Source: Lumbricus terrestris
Lineage: Eukaryota; Annelida; Clitellata; Crassiclitellata; Lumbricidae
DNA length: 64,000 nucleotides
Assembly (NCBI GenBank): GCA_949752735.1
Contig: OX457038.1
Coordinates: 61,436,520 to 61,500,519 of the forward strand
Direction of reading: 5' to 3'
Below, one piece after another: positions 43,696 to 55,877 of this stretch (position 1 is its first letter; the number at the start of each line of letters is the position of its first letter). Position numbers and translations under genes: made by a program. The notes beneath the pieces are model-generated. The model was given only the letters and a program-made list of their open reading frames with translations, did no database searches and was not told where the DNA came from.

Positions 43696-44588
43696 TAACT
43701 AGCTGAATAACCCGGCGTTGCCCGGGAAATATAAGTTTTTGTCCCCAGCCACGCCTGACCCCGTTCCGACTTCACCATTCTGACCCCGCCTTCCATCGAC
43801 CCCCGCGTTAAGGAGAAGTAACGAACCTCTCCGCTAGGTGTACAGGTCTGGTCGATAATCGAAGAGCAAAACCCGTTAAGTCCATTCGACACGTAACTGA
43901 GAAAAACGACTTTTTCTGAAAAGATACTACCATTCAGCGCAACGTGCTTTTTTCATAAATTGTTCTTTGCCACTTAGATAAAGGAAGTTTTTTAAATCTA
44001 CGCTTTTTTATTCCGATTATTTGCAGTTATATTCGCATTATTTACGTCCACAACATTTTTGCTACGCGGTTTGGCGAGATGTGACGTTAAGATTTGAGCT
44101 CAAAATAATGACGTCATGAGTTTAGTGAACATAATTATGCCGTGTCTAATATATCGTTTTTATAACAGCGAAATTTAAAATATGGAAAGATTTTTGGATG
44201 GCGATCTTTATGATTTTCTCGTGTGGATCAGAAGAAAAAAGCCGAGAATAATCCTCGCAAATATTGTCGATAGAAGTAAATATCACGTGACCTCAAACCG
44301 TCATGCCATTGGCTGTAGTTCTCTGGTAGTCAATGGAGGCCTTGTGGAGGCGATCAACGTGAATGGATTTTGAATCGCTTACCGCGTGCAAGTTTAAATG
44401 TTGACATTTCGGCACTTATAAAGTGAATTGGCAGCCGAAAATAGTGGCGTTTAACTCCAAATGTGGGTAAGAATCGATTGCAAAAATTTTTTTTAAACGA
44501 ATCGCTGTAATTTCCGAGTAGGCCTCCGGGCAAAATTGGTGCATCCCACACACAGAAGGACAAACTTTGAGTTTTATACTTTAAGATT
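43696..44588 (+). repeat. Interspersed repeat starting ACCCGGCGTTGCCCGGGAAA, copy 2
   Basis: Same start and end words as the copy at 9726-10,331, with about 290 bases more in the middle. The preceding bases ACTAGCTGAATA parallel ACTAGATGTGTT of copy 1. Class unknown. Confidence 0.6.
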
Positions 44589-44930
44589 ATGATCTTCGTC
44601 AGATTCGCCCGGGCGTGGTGCGTCGCTCGCTTACAACTAAAACCGTTACCTATACTACTTCATTCGTATATGCACCAGAATTGACTATATATCACTAGGC
44701 CTATGGTAGTGCTATCTATATCTATACTCTGTCAGCACACTCAAGTGTAGCGGAACCCGTTTAGGACCCACATTCTCATAATGGATTCGATCCGTACAGA
44801 GCCTATGTGGGTATAGTTCCCGCGAAAATAACGGCACGGTCAGCATACAGAATTAAGAGAGTGCGGTAGAAGGCATTAGGGAATTTAGGGCCTATATAAT
44901 TATATAATGATGATGATGATGATGATGATG

Positions 44931-45146
44931 TGGGGCGCGGTGGTGTAGTGGTGGCGTCGTTGCCTTGAAGCCGGAAGGTTCGAGGTTCGAATCCACCTCG
45001 CCGCGTAAGGACCTTGGACAAGTCCTTCACTCACAATTGCTCAGCGCTTCGGCGTGAAACTCCGATGCAGTGTCCGCTATGCATTCGGGAGCGCCTCTGA
45101 GTAGTGAGCTTGAAGGGGCGCTATAACAAGTGCACATACAAACAAT
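44931..45146 (+). mobile_element. tRNA-derived SINE, copy 2
   Basis: An A box (TGGTGTAGTGG, 44,941-44,951) and a B box (GGTTCGAATCC, 44,984-44,994) are spaced as in tRNAs, followed by a body shared with 6099-6321. An ATG triplet repeat abuts its 5' end (44,907-44,930). The head has no clear cloverleaf identity, so it is not called a tRNA gene. Confidence 0.85.
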
Positions 45147-45914
45147 GATATTATTGTTAGACAACTGACAGACAAAGGTGTTTCTGGTTACCCGATGAGT
45201 AGCCTTGATATCAAGTTGGCAGGCCTAAGTCAGTCTAAAAGTCTTAGCGACTTAATTAGCTAGGTTACTTAGTCCGTCTATAAGCATGTGACTTAGTCAA
45301 CTCAGCCGTTAAGTTGCTTTCTCCAAAGTCGGTCGCAAAATTTTCAGCGGCTCAAGGAACCATTATCCTCCTCCCATATACTTATTTAGGGGCATAATGG
45401 TACGTGTGCCGAACGCAAACTGCAATTCAATGTATAGCCTATAGCACAACGATTAGGGCCTATATTTAGACTCTATATAGGCTACAATGTTCTAGCTTAT
45501 AATAGCGATTCGTGACAGAAATGATTCTCGTATACGACGCCTATAAGCTTGTTGAATATAACAGAACGAGCAATAGGTACACAATTTGTTTTTAATTGAT
45601 TTTCTAAAGTATTTACCGGAAACAGTGGCGCTTCTTTCGCACTGACGATGACCTAAATAGGCCTAAATGACTCATGAAGCTTCACATTTTCAAATCAAAC
45701 GTAACTATGATTATTATGGCATATATAGACCTAATGTACTATACATAATTATATAACTAGCAGTCTAGCACTAAAACATATAATTTTGCACATGTAATTT
45801 CTTGTAGACTAGTTGTAGTTATTTACTGATCTATCTAATCTGTTTAATTAAACTTCATGTCTAGACTAAAATGTACACTTACGCCGAAATCTTTCAGCGT
45901 CAACAGAAATATTT
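45147..45914. other. Intergenic DNA without a recognisable gene
   Basis: I see nothing that I can support as a feature. Confidence 0.5.
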
Positions 45915-46160
<246 letters not shown>

Positions 46161-46279
46161 ATCCTGGCGTATGCATAGCCTATGCAGTTTTGACAATAAG
46201 TCTTTCATCACTGGCGGTGAAATGGGAGGTGCAGAGAATTAACCCCATATTTCTCGTCAGAAGTGACCAATAAGACCAA

Positions 46280-47118
46280 AGGCTTAGTACGAACTTGGGG
46301 GGGGTGGACGAGAGACCGAAGGAGAATCGCCGAGGCGCGAAGCCCTGAGCAGATGAGGGGTTTGGACAGGGGATGTGCCCTACCAAATGTCAAAACATTT
46401 TGAATTTCCCCACTGCAATGGTAGCCTTTTAGGCTGTTATTTTAACGAAGTTGATCGTCATTTCGGTGCTTATAATCCTGGTTTAAGACTTCAAAAATGT
46501 CCCCAGCCAAAGTCGAAATGTTTTGAATTTCCAAACTGCAAACTGCAAAGGAAACACTTTAGGCTGTCATTTTAACAAAATTGCTAATCATTTTAATGCT
46601 AATAGTCCTAGTTTAGGACTTCAAAAGTTTCCCCTCATTGTTTTAAAATTTTGAAAATTTCCACACTGTAACTGAAACATTTTAGGCAGTGATCTCAACA
46701 CAATTCCTCTCAGTTTCATTGCTGAAAGACATAGCTTAAGACTTCAATAGATGTCCTCTGCACATTTTTAAAATTTTTGAATTTCCGTAATGTAGTTGTA
46801 GGAATTTAAGCTGTCGTCGTAATAAAATTGCTCTGTTTTCAATGTTGATATAGTCATGGTTTAAGACTTCAGAATGTTGCATCCAAATTGTTTACAATTT
46901 TTTGGATTTCCACACTGTAATTCTAAACTGTCATCTTAACAAAATTATTCATGATTTCAGTGCTCAGAAACCTGGCTCAGATACATGGTTTAAGACTTCA
47001 ATAAATGTCATCTACCATTGCTTAAAAGTTAAAATATTTTCAATTTGCAAACTGTAATGGTAACATTTTAAGCTGTCATCTTAACCAAATTGCTCATTAG
47101 GCCTATGGTTAAACAGTG
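46280..47118 (+). mobile_element. Transposon with ~150-bp internal tandem repeats, copy 3
   Basis: Four to five degenerate units span 46,385-47,100. Each has a version of AATTTCCACACTGTAATGGT, then ATTTTAGGCTGTCAT, then TTAACAAAATTGCTCAT, then GGTTTAAGACTTCAA. The right end GGTTAAACAGTGG resembles the ends of copies 1 and 2; the left end is unclear. No protein is encoded. Confidence 0.6.
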
Positions 47119-48816
47119 GATAATACAGTAGGAATTTATAATGATATTTTTGAAATATTGGGGAGATATAAGCATCTCCGTCCCCCCCACCACAAACTTT
47201 GGAGGGATCGTCTCTCTGTGCCACCACCACCTCTAAGTCTCCGCTCATGAATAAGACTTGCAAAATAAGTTAATTGGAATCACCTGTAAGGAGGTTGCAC
47301 TATGCGCCGATTTCTACATTTCTGCCACACGATTCTATGTTAACCCGTTAAATATTCACGGTATCAATGGCCTCTATGTAGCCACTAAATATCCTCTGTC
47401 AGGTAACGGCGCTAATTAGGTCTGTCCACGCAGATAAAGGGCTCTTTTTTCTACACAAAGGATGCTCACACAAAGGATATTCTGACAACAATGAGTTCTA
47501 GATGTATTCTAGTCTTTTCAAGTTTTGCTTCTGCTGTTTCCGTCGAGGTTGATAAACAAGGCAACTTGACAGCAACCTTCTTCGCCAGCAAATTCACTTC
47601 AAATAGGCTACAACCTTACTTTGCAACTGGTCAAGTTTCGCATGAAATTTTATGGTCAATTATGTGCATGCTGCATGCATGGTCAGCTGTGCTGGTCAGC
47701 AAGGGAGGCAATTTGGCTGTAGAAGTCGCAAGTATACGATAACAAATAAAAACTTTTGGGTTGCACACAATGCACAGCCCGACAGAGGATTGCCAGTTAC
47801 ACGTGACCTATAACCTACTTGGATCGATAGGTCTACCTAGGCTATACGACGAGATTATACACAGTATACAGTATTACAAGCTGTCACTTTGCAGCAGCGC
47901 GGTTATGCAGTTGAATAAATAAGGAATGTAGGCCTACTTACTTGCTTACTGAAGCATCACAATGGACCGCACGGATCAGTTTAATAGCAACAACTTTTGT
48001 TAGAGCTCTTACATACATATACACTGGCCTCTAAGCTGGCGTCAGCAACAGGTCCGGCGAACGTGGCTGTCTGAGAGAGAAGCCTCAAAACAAGCTAATC
48101 ATAACGGATAGCCTATAGGCCTACGTCTCTGTGGATTTATCTTCCGATATAAGGGTCTTTCGACGGAGTGCAACAAACATAGCGACAGTAATTCCCCAAC
48201 CGGAAACCTTGCCCGTAAGTGCAAAGTTCAGGTTTCGAACCCCGGTGAAAAACAGACGATTTTCTGTCAGTCCACACTCTAACGTAAGCAGTTCTATATA
48301 GGCCTATACTGCACGTTTAGGCTAAAGATAAGTTATGCATGCCTAAGACGGTGGGGTATCTATGCGACTGTGCATGGTCAAAACCAGATTACACAAGGCT
48401 TTGCAGATGGAGTAATAGATCTATACGCGTCTGCTATTCCTTACAGGGTATAGACTACCTAGCTTGATGGTTTTGCAGCAGTGCAGGTGTAGGCCTATAC
48501 GGTGTAGTGATCAGGTGGGAGACTAATGCCGGAGAACAGATGCATTCAAATGTAAAGCTGTGATTTGAGCTAGTGATACAGAACTTTCTCCCTTTCACCT
48601 ATATACAAAAGCGCAGTTCTTAACAACTGGGGAAAAGGGAAAGTTGGTCGAGTGATACCCGATTCCTCCTTCCTCTTCCAAACAACTCTCGTGGTGCGTA
48701 GCTGCTGAGAACCTGCATGCAATCAAGGGAATTGGTTCCGAACCCACAACTGGAATTAAATCCCCTACAAATCGCACCATGGCTTGCACAACGGCACACC
48801 ACTCACTCCCATCTGG
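47119..48816. other. Intergenic DNA without a recognisable gene
   Basis: Open frames here (for example 47,491-47,742) match nothing I recognise. Several TAGGCCTA-type words are present. Confidence 0.5.
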
Positions 48817-49137
48817 CAGCGGCGCCCGCAGGCGTACGCACTTACGCAAGTGCGTACAGCAGCGGCGCCCGCAGACGTACGCACATAGGTAAGTGCGTAC
48901 AGCGCGATGGCCCAAAAGGTATGTTTTTGGAAAATTCTAGGTTGAGGACTAAAAAAAAAAAAAAAAAGGTCATAAGTTTTTTCGGCGGATAGAAAAGGTA
49001 TGTTTTTGGGAAATTATAGGTTGATGACTAAAAAAAAGGTCATCAGTTTTTTCGGCGACCTAACGAAAAATTTTCCCTGTTCGCCCCTCCATCGAAAATT
49101 TCTGTGCGTACAAGAAAAAATCCTGCGGGCGCCGCTG
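48817..49137. mobile_element. hAT-like MITE beside the innexin stop codon
   Basis: The ends CAGCGGCGCCCGCAGG and CCTGCGGGCGCCGCTG are inverted, and CCATCTGG flanks both sides exactly (48,809-48,816 and 49,138-49,145). The left terminus is duplicated in tandem; between the copies lies a perfect hairpin, GTACGCACTT with loop ACGC. Two tandem ~75-bp blocks (GGTATGTTTTTGG start, TTTTTTCGGCG end) follow. It ends 17 bp beyond the innexin stop, so probably inside its 3' UTR. Confidence 0.93.
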
Positions 49138-49154
49138 CCATCTGGTGCATACAG

Positions 49155-50393
49155 CTAGACAAGTTCTGTCCTCCTGCCGCCGTTGTGTCTTGCGCCAGTC
49201 ATCTGCTTCCTGCCCGGCTTCTCGGCGATCAGTCTCCTCTCGGGGCTGTAGTTATTCCACAGTCCGCACAGGACCTCGCCGGCCACCACCTCTCCCATGT
49301 TCATCCCGATCAGTCGGACGATGAACATGCCGTCGCGACGCAGGTAGTTCTCCGTGAACTTGGCGAGGATGCCCGGCTCGCGCTGGGTACTGTCGAAGGC
49401 CCGCAGCTGCTTGCGCACGTACTGGACCTGTCCGGGCCAGTAGAGCGCGCGGAACAGCCAGCGGAAGAAGTTGACGAAGCTGACGATGGTCAACGTCACG
49501 AACCAGAACCAGACGAAGAGGAAGATCTTTTCGTTGAAGAGGTTGATGGTGAGTGCGCACTGGACGACGTAGCTGTGCAGTCGCGACTGGTGACGGATCT
49601 CGAACTCGCAGAGAGTGACGCGCGGAAACAGTTCCGATTCGGTCCAGTCCTGGCCGCGCAGCAGTCGCTCGACGATGTACGCACCGTACAGATGGTAGTC
49701 GCGAACGAGCAGGGCGTCGAGAAGGAACAGCTGACCAATGGCGTTCGCCAGGTAGACGATCTTGATCGTCAGGTAGGCCGTGATCAGGTAGTTCCCGTAG
49801 AGACGTCCGCCGACGACGCAGCAGATCTTGGCGATGAAGTGCTTGATGCGGACGAAGCAGCCCGTTCGGTAGTCCCTCTGCGCGAGAAGGTAGCGGTCCA
49901 TCTGGTTGACGATGTATCGGATCGCCTTCTCGCGGATCTCCAGGTAGGACGCCTCGGAGCAGACGTGCGCCGCGTCCATGACCGTGCTAAGGTTGATGCC
50001 GGATCGTTTGTTGAGGAACCTCCATATCTGGCACGGGATGAACGACAGGACGCCCTGGAAGATGAGGATCAGCGGGACCCACTGGTAGTAGCTGATGCGC
50101 TGCGGCTTCGACTGGTCGACGAACGGTTCGTCGGGTATGACGATGTCGATCGGGAGGTTGTACGTGTTGCTCACCCAGCAGATGGCGTTCGTGTACTCCG
50201 TCTGTGATCCGGTGAACTCGGCTGGACACCAGCAGTTCATCGGGGTCCCGACGAACTGCTTCGTGCTGACGAGAAACGCGAAGCAGACGACGACGACGAC
50301 GGTGTACTGGCGACTGAGGCGGTCGACGTAGTCGTCGTCAACGTGGAACTTGATCTCCCTTATGCTCAGGACGGACTTGAACAGCCGATCCAT
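49155..50393 (-). CDS. Innexin (gap-junction channel subunit), single exon
   Basis: Innexins are four-pass membrane proteins forming gap junctions and hemichannels between animal cells. The 412-residue frame starts MDRLFKSVLSIREIKFHVDD. Predicted spans: about 29-48, 104-125, 203-229 and 290-312. The family signature YYQWVP is at 102-107. First extracellular loop: paired cysteines at 54 and 72 (one more at 56). Second loop: Cys 262 and 279. Length and layout are typical. No intron is needed. The coding DNA is GC-rich compared with its surroundings, and a long frame on the opposite strand (49,104-50,207) is a by-product of that composition. A MITE sits just past the stop. I cannot give an ortholog number. 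Confidence 0.96.
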   Translation of the reverse strand: MDRLFKSVLSIREIKFHVDDDYVDRLSRQYTVVVVVCFAFLVSTKQFVGTPMNCWCPAEFTGSQTEYTNAICWVSNTYNLPIDIVIPDEPFVDQSKPQRISYYQWVPLILIFQGVLSFIPCQIWRFLNKRSGINLSTVMDAAHVCSEASYLEIREKAIRYIVNQMDRYLLAQRDYRTGCFVRIKHFIAKICCVVGGRLYGNYLITAYLTIKIVYLANAIGQLFLLDALLVRDYHLYGAYIVERLLRGQDWTESELFPRVTLCEFEIRHQSRLHSYVVQCALTINLFNEKIFLFVWFWFVTLTIVSFVNFFRWLFRALYWPGQVQYVRKQLRAFDSTQREPGILAKFTENYLRRDGMFIVRLIGMNMGEVVAGEVLCGLWNNYSPERRLIAEKPGRKQMTGARHNGGRRTELV

Positions 50394-52435
50394 CGCGACA
50401 ACTGGGCTGAGGTATTGGGTGTTGTTCAGACACGGTGGAACATTTAAATCTAGGTAATTAGAACTTGTCTATTACTCCAATAGGTGGTGAACCTTCTTAC
50501 GTATAAGTAGACCTAAGGTGAGGTGTGGTAGTCAAAGAGGTAGGGTAAACTGGGTAGTTATTATTATTCATTCGTATATTGCTACTGCGAGTCTCGGTGT
50601 TGACCTGTTGCCTGATCTGAGATGATTGATGGAAAGAGAAAAATGAAGTCTTGTAGTTAGTTGCTCTTTTATCAAGATTAGAATGGAGTCTGTTTGTGTA
50701 GAATTGGAGTAATATTGCGGGCTATCTAAGTTGACAATTTGCTTAGAGACGATTTGTAGTGTTTGGAGATATCTTGGAATGAGGCCTGTGAGTTGGTGAT
50801 GGACAGAGACAGGTGGAGGAGGCGTGTTGCCCAATGTGCAGACCTGCACGTGAAGGACTAAGTATGTGGAGTGAACTTTCGTAGGGTAGGAAGATAGCAG
50901 CAGATTTATCACAATGATGACGCAACGATTTGCGTAGAGCGTTTATTTACGACTGCAGGTTGCATTGAATTTGACCTTTCAAAGTTCGTTAAACCGAAGA
51001 CCTTTTCGAACAGCATGTTCACTCTGACGAACAGCCAATGCATTCAGGTATATCATAGGCTCTCGTTCGTTGCGAATAGACGCAAGCACGTGACTGTCGT
51101 TTATATAGCGCTTCTTTCGTTTCCTATCCACGGTCACTTGCGCAGATTGAATATTTTGCATGGACTGTACAATGTACATTGTGCATACTATAGAAATCAG
51201 AGGTGCACATCAGCCACAGTCGGATCCGAGAGACATTGATAAAGCAATCGAGCAAAACATCCGTTCGTCAAGCTTAGCATAGACCTGGTCCGTTGCCGCT
51301 CCCTTCCACAGTGAATCTGCCCTTCACTTAGACCTGCGACTGAATGGGAAAGCTTGTCCATCGTATAGGCACAGAGATTAAGCGACTGAATGCTAATGAA
51401 GCGACGCTCTTGCTGCCGTCCCAGCAGCGATTCTGAAAAGAGCAGCTGCGCTATAGGATCGGCTTCGTTTCGATACGTCTGGGGATTCGTCTGCTATCGG
51501 ACTGACGTCACCGAAGACGGGATTCAGATGTGACGTCACCGAAGACAGGATTCAGATGTGCATAGTCCACGTCGGATGCTCCGAATAGAAATGTCAGTCG
51601 GCGATGGCGTTGCTTTGTGAACGACGTGTCTGCAATGAAGGCGACAACATGGCGTGGAAGATTGTCAGGGTGAAGAAGGCCTGTCGCAGTGACATGACGT
51701 CGGAACCTCGTTTACTCCTCCGCACCGTTCAACTTCTTTGTGTTTTCTGAAGCGCTAAAGAAGGAAGATGAAACGAAAACAAAGCCATTCAGCCGGACAT
51801 TGCATATTATTGAGAAAAATCCTATTTATTAATAGACAGATTAAAATGCTATTTCCAGTCATACTGTTTTTATATTAATCTTGGGATTTATACAGCGGCC
51901 CATTGCAATGAGTTAAGTCGCGGGAACCAACTTATTCAGCGGCGCATACAGCTATGGTGAACAATTAGGGTTCGCTTTTATTACTACCAGTAGTACTTTT
52001 ACTGCTACCAACACCACCAGCACCACCAGCACCACCACCACCACCACCACGACAATAATTACTAAAAAAATTACTATTACTACGACTATTAACGCTAAGC
52101 TACTATAGTAGGCCACCACTATTACTAATAGTAATATAAAACTGTAATATTCATTATTATCATGATCATCAATATAATGGTTGTAATAGTAATTGACCCT
52201 ATTCTATAGCAATAGTAGGCTTAGCAAGTAGAATCAGAGTATAGTGCAACTGCATCTGATGTTGTGCAGCTGACGACTACACGATGCATGCATGCGCAGA
52301 GAAAGAAGGACTTGATCAATGTCCTTTATGCAATAATAATTATATGCAGTAACTGCATCCCGCGGGTTGAACCCGTACTCTCCGCGTTACCGAATGGAAG
52401 TACTCGAACCAATCGGTCACTGTGACACACGTCTT
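50394..52435. other. Upstream region of the innexin, no gene seen
   Basis: A 29-base tandem duplication containing TGACGTCACCGAAGAC lies at 51,503-51,560, giving two CRE-like TGACGTCA sites. A short ACC triplet run lies at about 52,015-52,050. No promoter motif convinced me. Confidence 0.45.
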
Positions 52436-53262
52436 AGCAGCAGTTGTGGTGGTCGTGGTAGCAGTTGTGGTAGTGGTGGCAGTTGTGGTAGTGGTAGCAG
52501 TTGTGGTAGTGGTAGCAGTTGTGGTATTGGTAGCAGTTGTGGTAGTGGTAGCAGTTGTGGTAGTGGTAGCTGTTGTGGTAGTGGTAGCAGTTGTGGTAGT
52601 GGTAGCTGTTGTGGTAGTGGTGGCAGTTGTGGTACTGGTAGCAGTTGTGGTAGTGGTAGCAGTTGTGGTAGTGGTGGCAGTTGTGGTAGTGGTAGCAGTT
52701 GTGGTAGTGGTAGCAGTTGTGGTAGTGGTAGCTGTTGTGGTAGTGGTGGCAGTTGTGGTATTGGTAGCAGTTGTGGTAGTGGTAGCAGTTGTGGTAGTGG
52801 TAGCAGTTGTGGTAGTGGTAGCAGTTGTGGTAGTGGTAGCTGTTGTGGTAGTGGTGGCAGTTGTGGTATTGGTAGCAGTTGTGGTAGTGGTAGCAGTTGT
52901 GGTAGTGGTGGCAGTTGTGGTAGTGGTAGCAGTTGTGGTAGTGGTAGCAGTTGTGGTAGTGGTAGCAGTTGTGGTAGTGGTAGCAGTTGTGGTAGTGGTG
53001 GCAGTTGTGGTATTGGTGGCAGTTGTGGTAGTGGTAGCAGTTGTGGTAGTGGTAGCAGTTGTGGCAGTGGTAGCAGTTGTGGCAGTGGTAGCAGTTGTGG
53101 TAGTGGTAGCAGTTGTGGCAGTGGTAGCAGTTGTGGCAGTGGTAGCAGTTGTGGCAGTGGTAGCAGTTGTGGCAGTGGTAGCAGTTGTGGCAGTGGTAGC
53201 AGTTGTGGTAGTGGTAGCAGTTGTGGTAGTGGTAGCAGTTGTGGTAGTAGTGGGAGTAGCAG
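52436..53262. repeat. 18-bp minisatellite, about 46 units
   Basis: Units of GTGGTAGTGGTAGCAGTT with a few single-base variants (ATT, ACT, CTG, GGC). No stop codon can arise in most frames, so long open frames occur on both strands: a Cys-Gly-Ser repeat on + (52,367-53,353, 328 codons) and a Thr-Ala repeat on - (313 codons). Neither has a signal peptide or a non-repeat domain, so I treat this as a repeat. Confidence 0.92.
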
Positions 53263-53391
53263 TTGCAGGAGTGGTGCACATAGCGGCGGCGGCGTTTGTT
53301 GTATACGAGTATACATAGATCTATACAGTCATTTCAGTTTTGCTTTTGCATAAATCTATGTGCTCTGTCAAGTGAAAATCTTATTCTTAAT

Positions 53392-53422
53392 CGATCGATC
53401 GATCGATCAATCAATCGATCGA
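53392..53422. repeat. GATC/AATC tetranucleotide repeat
   Basis: About seven ATCG-type units with two AATC variants. Confidence 0.85.
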
Positions 53423-53689
53423 TCTGCTGTTAGCAGCAGTGGATGTCGCATGGTCTACAGCAGTAGGAGGCGGATGGTCGAGACAGATGGTCGAGTATAT
53501 AATACAGGGAAACTCCTTCAGTCAATTATTTCCATTATCCATTGCTCTCGCTGCTGCATGCATGTGATGATGATGGTCACAGTGAAGTGTCGATAACAAA
53601 CGGAGTGCTATGAAGATATATATATAATTTATACATATATAGGCCTATATATATAGAATCATAGTACATACATAGTACATGCATACATA

Positions 53690-53755
53690 CATACATACAT
53701 ACATACATACATACATACATACATACATACATACATACATACATACATACATACA

Positions 53756-53784
<29 letters not shown>
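53690..53784. repeat. CATA microsatellite, about 24 units
   Basis: A pure CATA tract. Compare the CATA tract in intron 3 of the cyclase gene. Confidence 0.95.
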
Positions 53785-53786
<2 letters not shown>

Positions 53787-54457
53787 CCTGTATGCATTCA
53801 AAATGTAATGTGTGCCATTTTGCTGGCTCCGAGTGGCATTGTTAAGCGGAGACATGTTACAGCAGTCAAGGTGATTCTTGCTGAAGGCATGGACGAACCC
53901 TGCTGGACTGTAGCAGTTCCAGCATTAAAGACTGTTAACACTAAGTCTGCGTGTGCTTGTCTGTCTGGTTGCATCTTTGTTTGTCTGTTGTTGCTTCTGT
54001 ATCTGTTTTTGTCCTATCTCATGATTGGTGTGTGTCTCCTTGTATGATTATGATTGTCTCACTGCCAGTGTCCCTGGTATGTATATATATATATATTATA
54101 TATATTAGGGTGGCCCTTAGCATACAGCCCAAAAATAAAAATCGTAAAATTTTGTCTGGCACCCTTTCAATCCATGCCAATTATAGAAATAACATTATGT
54201 TGAAAAGGATTTTGGAATTGCAAAACATTTAGGGGTGCCCCTCGAGCGCCGAAATTTATTCTTTAATACAAATTTGATCAATTGAATTATACAATTTCAA
54301 CCAAACTATATTCAACACACTGTCACTCAGAATTTTACAGAGATGACTAAAATACACTCTAGTGATGCAACAATGCCAATGAAACACGTGTTTACTGTTC
54401 AATTATAAATCAGTTCTTGTTCACTGTTCAGCTGGTAAAATGCAGGAATCACTGCTA

Positions 54458-55039
54458 CTAATTTGACACGAGATTTCTTTTCGTACAGTCAGGGAACTGT
54501 CGTCGATGTTCACTGACAACCTGCAGGAGAAATTGAAGCAGTTCCTCATCTTTTGTTAGCTTTTTATTTAAGTCCTGGACGAGTGCCACACCTCGTTCAG
54601 CTCTATCATTGACGACAGCCAACCTTTTGAGTACTGTTTGTGCTTCTCGAAATGCTTCATGCTCTTCCCAAAGAGCAGGATCTTTGGAAAGCATCATCTC
54701 AGATAGTCCATGCACACCAAGCACCTGCACCTGCACCTGGAACAGTTTCTTGGAGTTGGTTGTACAGAATTGTTCCAGACCGCTGGTGCCAAGAAATTCA
54801 TCTGACTTCACACTGGGTCGTTTAGGCGGATGATCTGGGGCTACTTCTTCCATTGCAGCAATCATTAGCTTCTTGGAGTCATTGGATACCCTTGAATCAA
54901 AAAGAGCAAGCCCAATAAGCTCTTCAGACAAATACCAGAGATGAAGCCCTAGCTTCTTGCTTGTAGCAGAAGAAATTGTAATATGTGGATATGTGAGAAG
55001 GTTTGCCATGAGAGTGAAGTCATTCAGAGGAGCCTTCAC
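54458..55039 (-). pseudogene. Transposase fragment, downstream part
   Basis: A 193-codon frame contains LWYLSEELIGLALFDSRVSN, then VNDRAERGVALVQDLNKKLT, then EELLQFLLQVVSEHRRQFPD. It ends in a normal stop near the transposon end, as the C-terminus of the same protein. About 350 bases between the two fragments have no intact frame, so the copy is inactive. An Asp/Glu in the NDRAERGV stretch could be the last catalytic residue; this is a guess. Confidence 0.65.
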
Positions 55040-55391
55040 AGCAATTGGCGCAGTTATCCAGGTTTTAAGGTAGACAACAACTGAAAAGATGGCAATATCA
55101 CGAATGCTGCGTTCTTCTGCAGCAGTCTTCTTGAACTGAGCACGAAAGAGTCACATCTTTTATGGTATAGATGACTTTTGCCATCCATCGTGCCCGGTGC
55201 ATAGCGCCAGGGATTCGAAACCAAATTCTACGAGAAGGAACACCTCCTAGAAAGACAACTGAGAGCTCGAGAAATTCCCTGTAGGCCTAATCGTCTCGTG
55301 GCTGTGCAGTTGCTAAATGTCTATGAGCAAACTCCCAAGATATCAGAACGGTGTGGGGCCACTAGTGATTCCATCAAAGGGTCTGACGAGG

Positions 55392-55877
55392 CTACCTGAA
55401 ATTTGTCGCTTTCAATGAATTTCTAGTGGTCTCGAAACCTTTTGAAAAGAAGAACATCAGGTCCAGTAGAAGTTTCAATGGAAGGTTTTCGAATGCAGCC
55501 CCAACAATTGGTTCCATAACATGATGTCGACATGTCAGGAAAAGGAGATCTTTATTAAATTCTTGCTCTATTAGGAAACATGCACCTGAGCGATGACCTG
55601 TGTTGCTGGCTGTGATGTCAAAGCACAAAGCAACAAGCTGATCTTGAACATTCCACTCTCTCGAACACTGGACGACTGCAAATGCTTGAGCTGAGCCTGT
55701 TCCTGAGGATAGTTTTGGAATGCCCAGTAACTGCTCAATTCCAACACCTGAGATCAGAACTGGAAGACGGTCAACATGTTCGCGTGATGTCAAATCTTCC
55801 AGAAACTTGCCGTCCCAATGAACGGTTAAAGGAACTAAGGCGGAAAATTCGGATTGAAGGCAACAAATGTTAATCAA
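55392..55877 (-). pseudogene. Transposase fragment, upstream part
   Basis: A 161-codon frame contains LTVHWDGKFLEDLT, VDRLPVLISGVGIEQLLGIP, LVALCFDITASNTGHRSGAC and LLFLTCRHHVMEPIVGAAF. I recall a widespread group of uncharacterised invertebrate proteins with these phrases. An Asp in CFDITASNTG and a following C-x-x-H (CRHH) agree with the RNase-H-fold transposases that carry a [C/D]-x-x-H motif (hAT, P, Kolobok and others); this is inference. The N-terminus is missing or unrecognised. Stops and frame shifts separate it from the next piece. Confidence 0.65.

Noticed and set aside
44931..45010. A functional tRNA gene
   Set aside because: The boxes are good, but the sequence continues into a body shared with another locus and the cloverleaf identity is unclear, so a SINE is more likely.
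49104..50207. A 367-codon + strand frame overlapping the innexin
   Set aside because: It is antisense to a well-supported innexin, is rich in Asp, Val, Leu and Arg from the GC-rich complementary codons, and has no recognisable domain.
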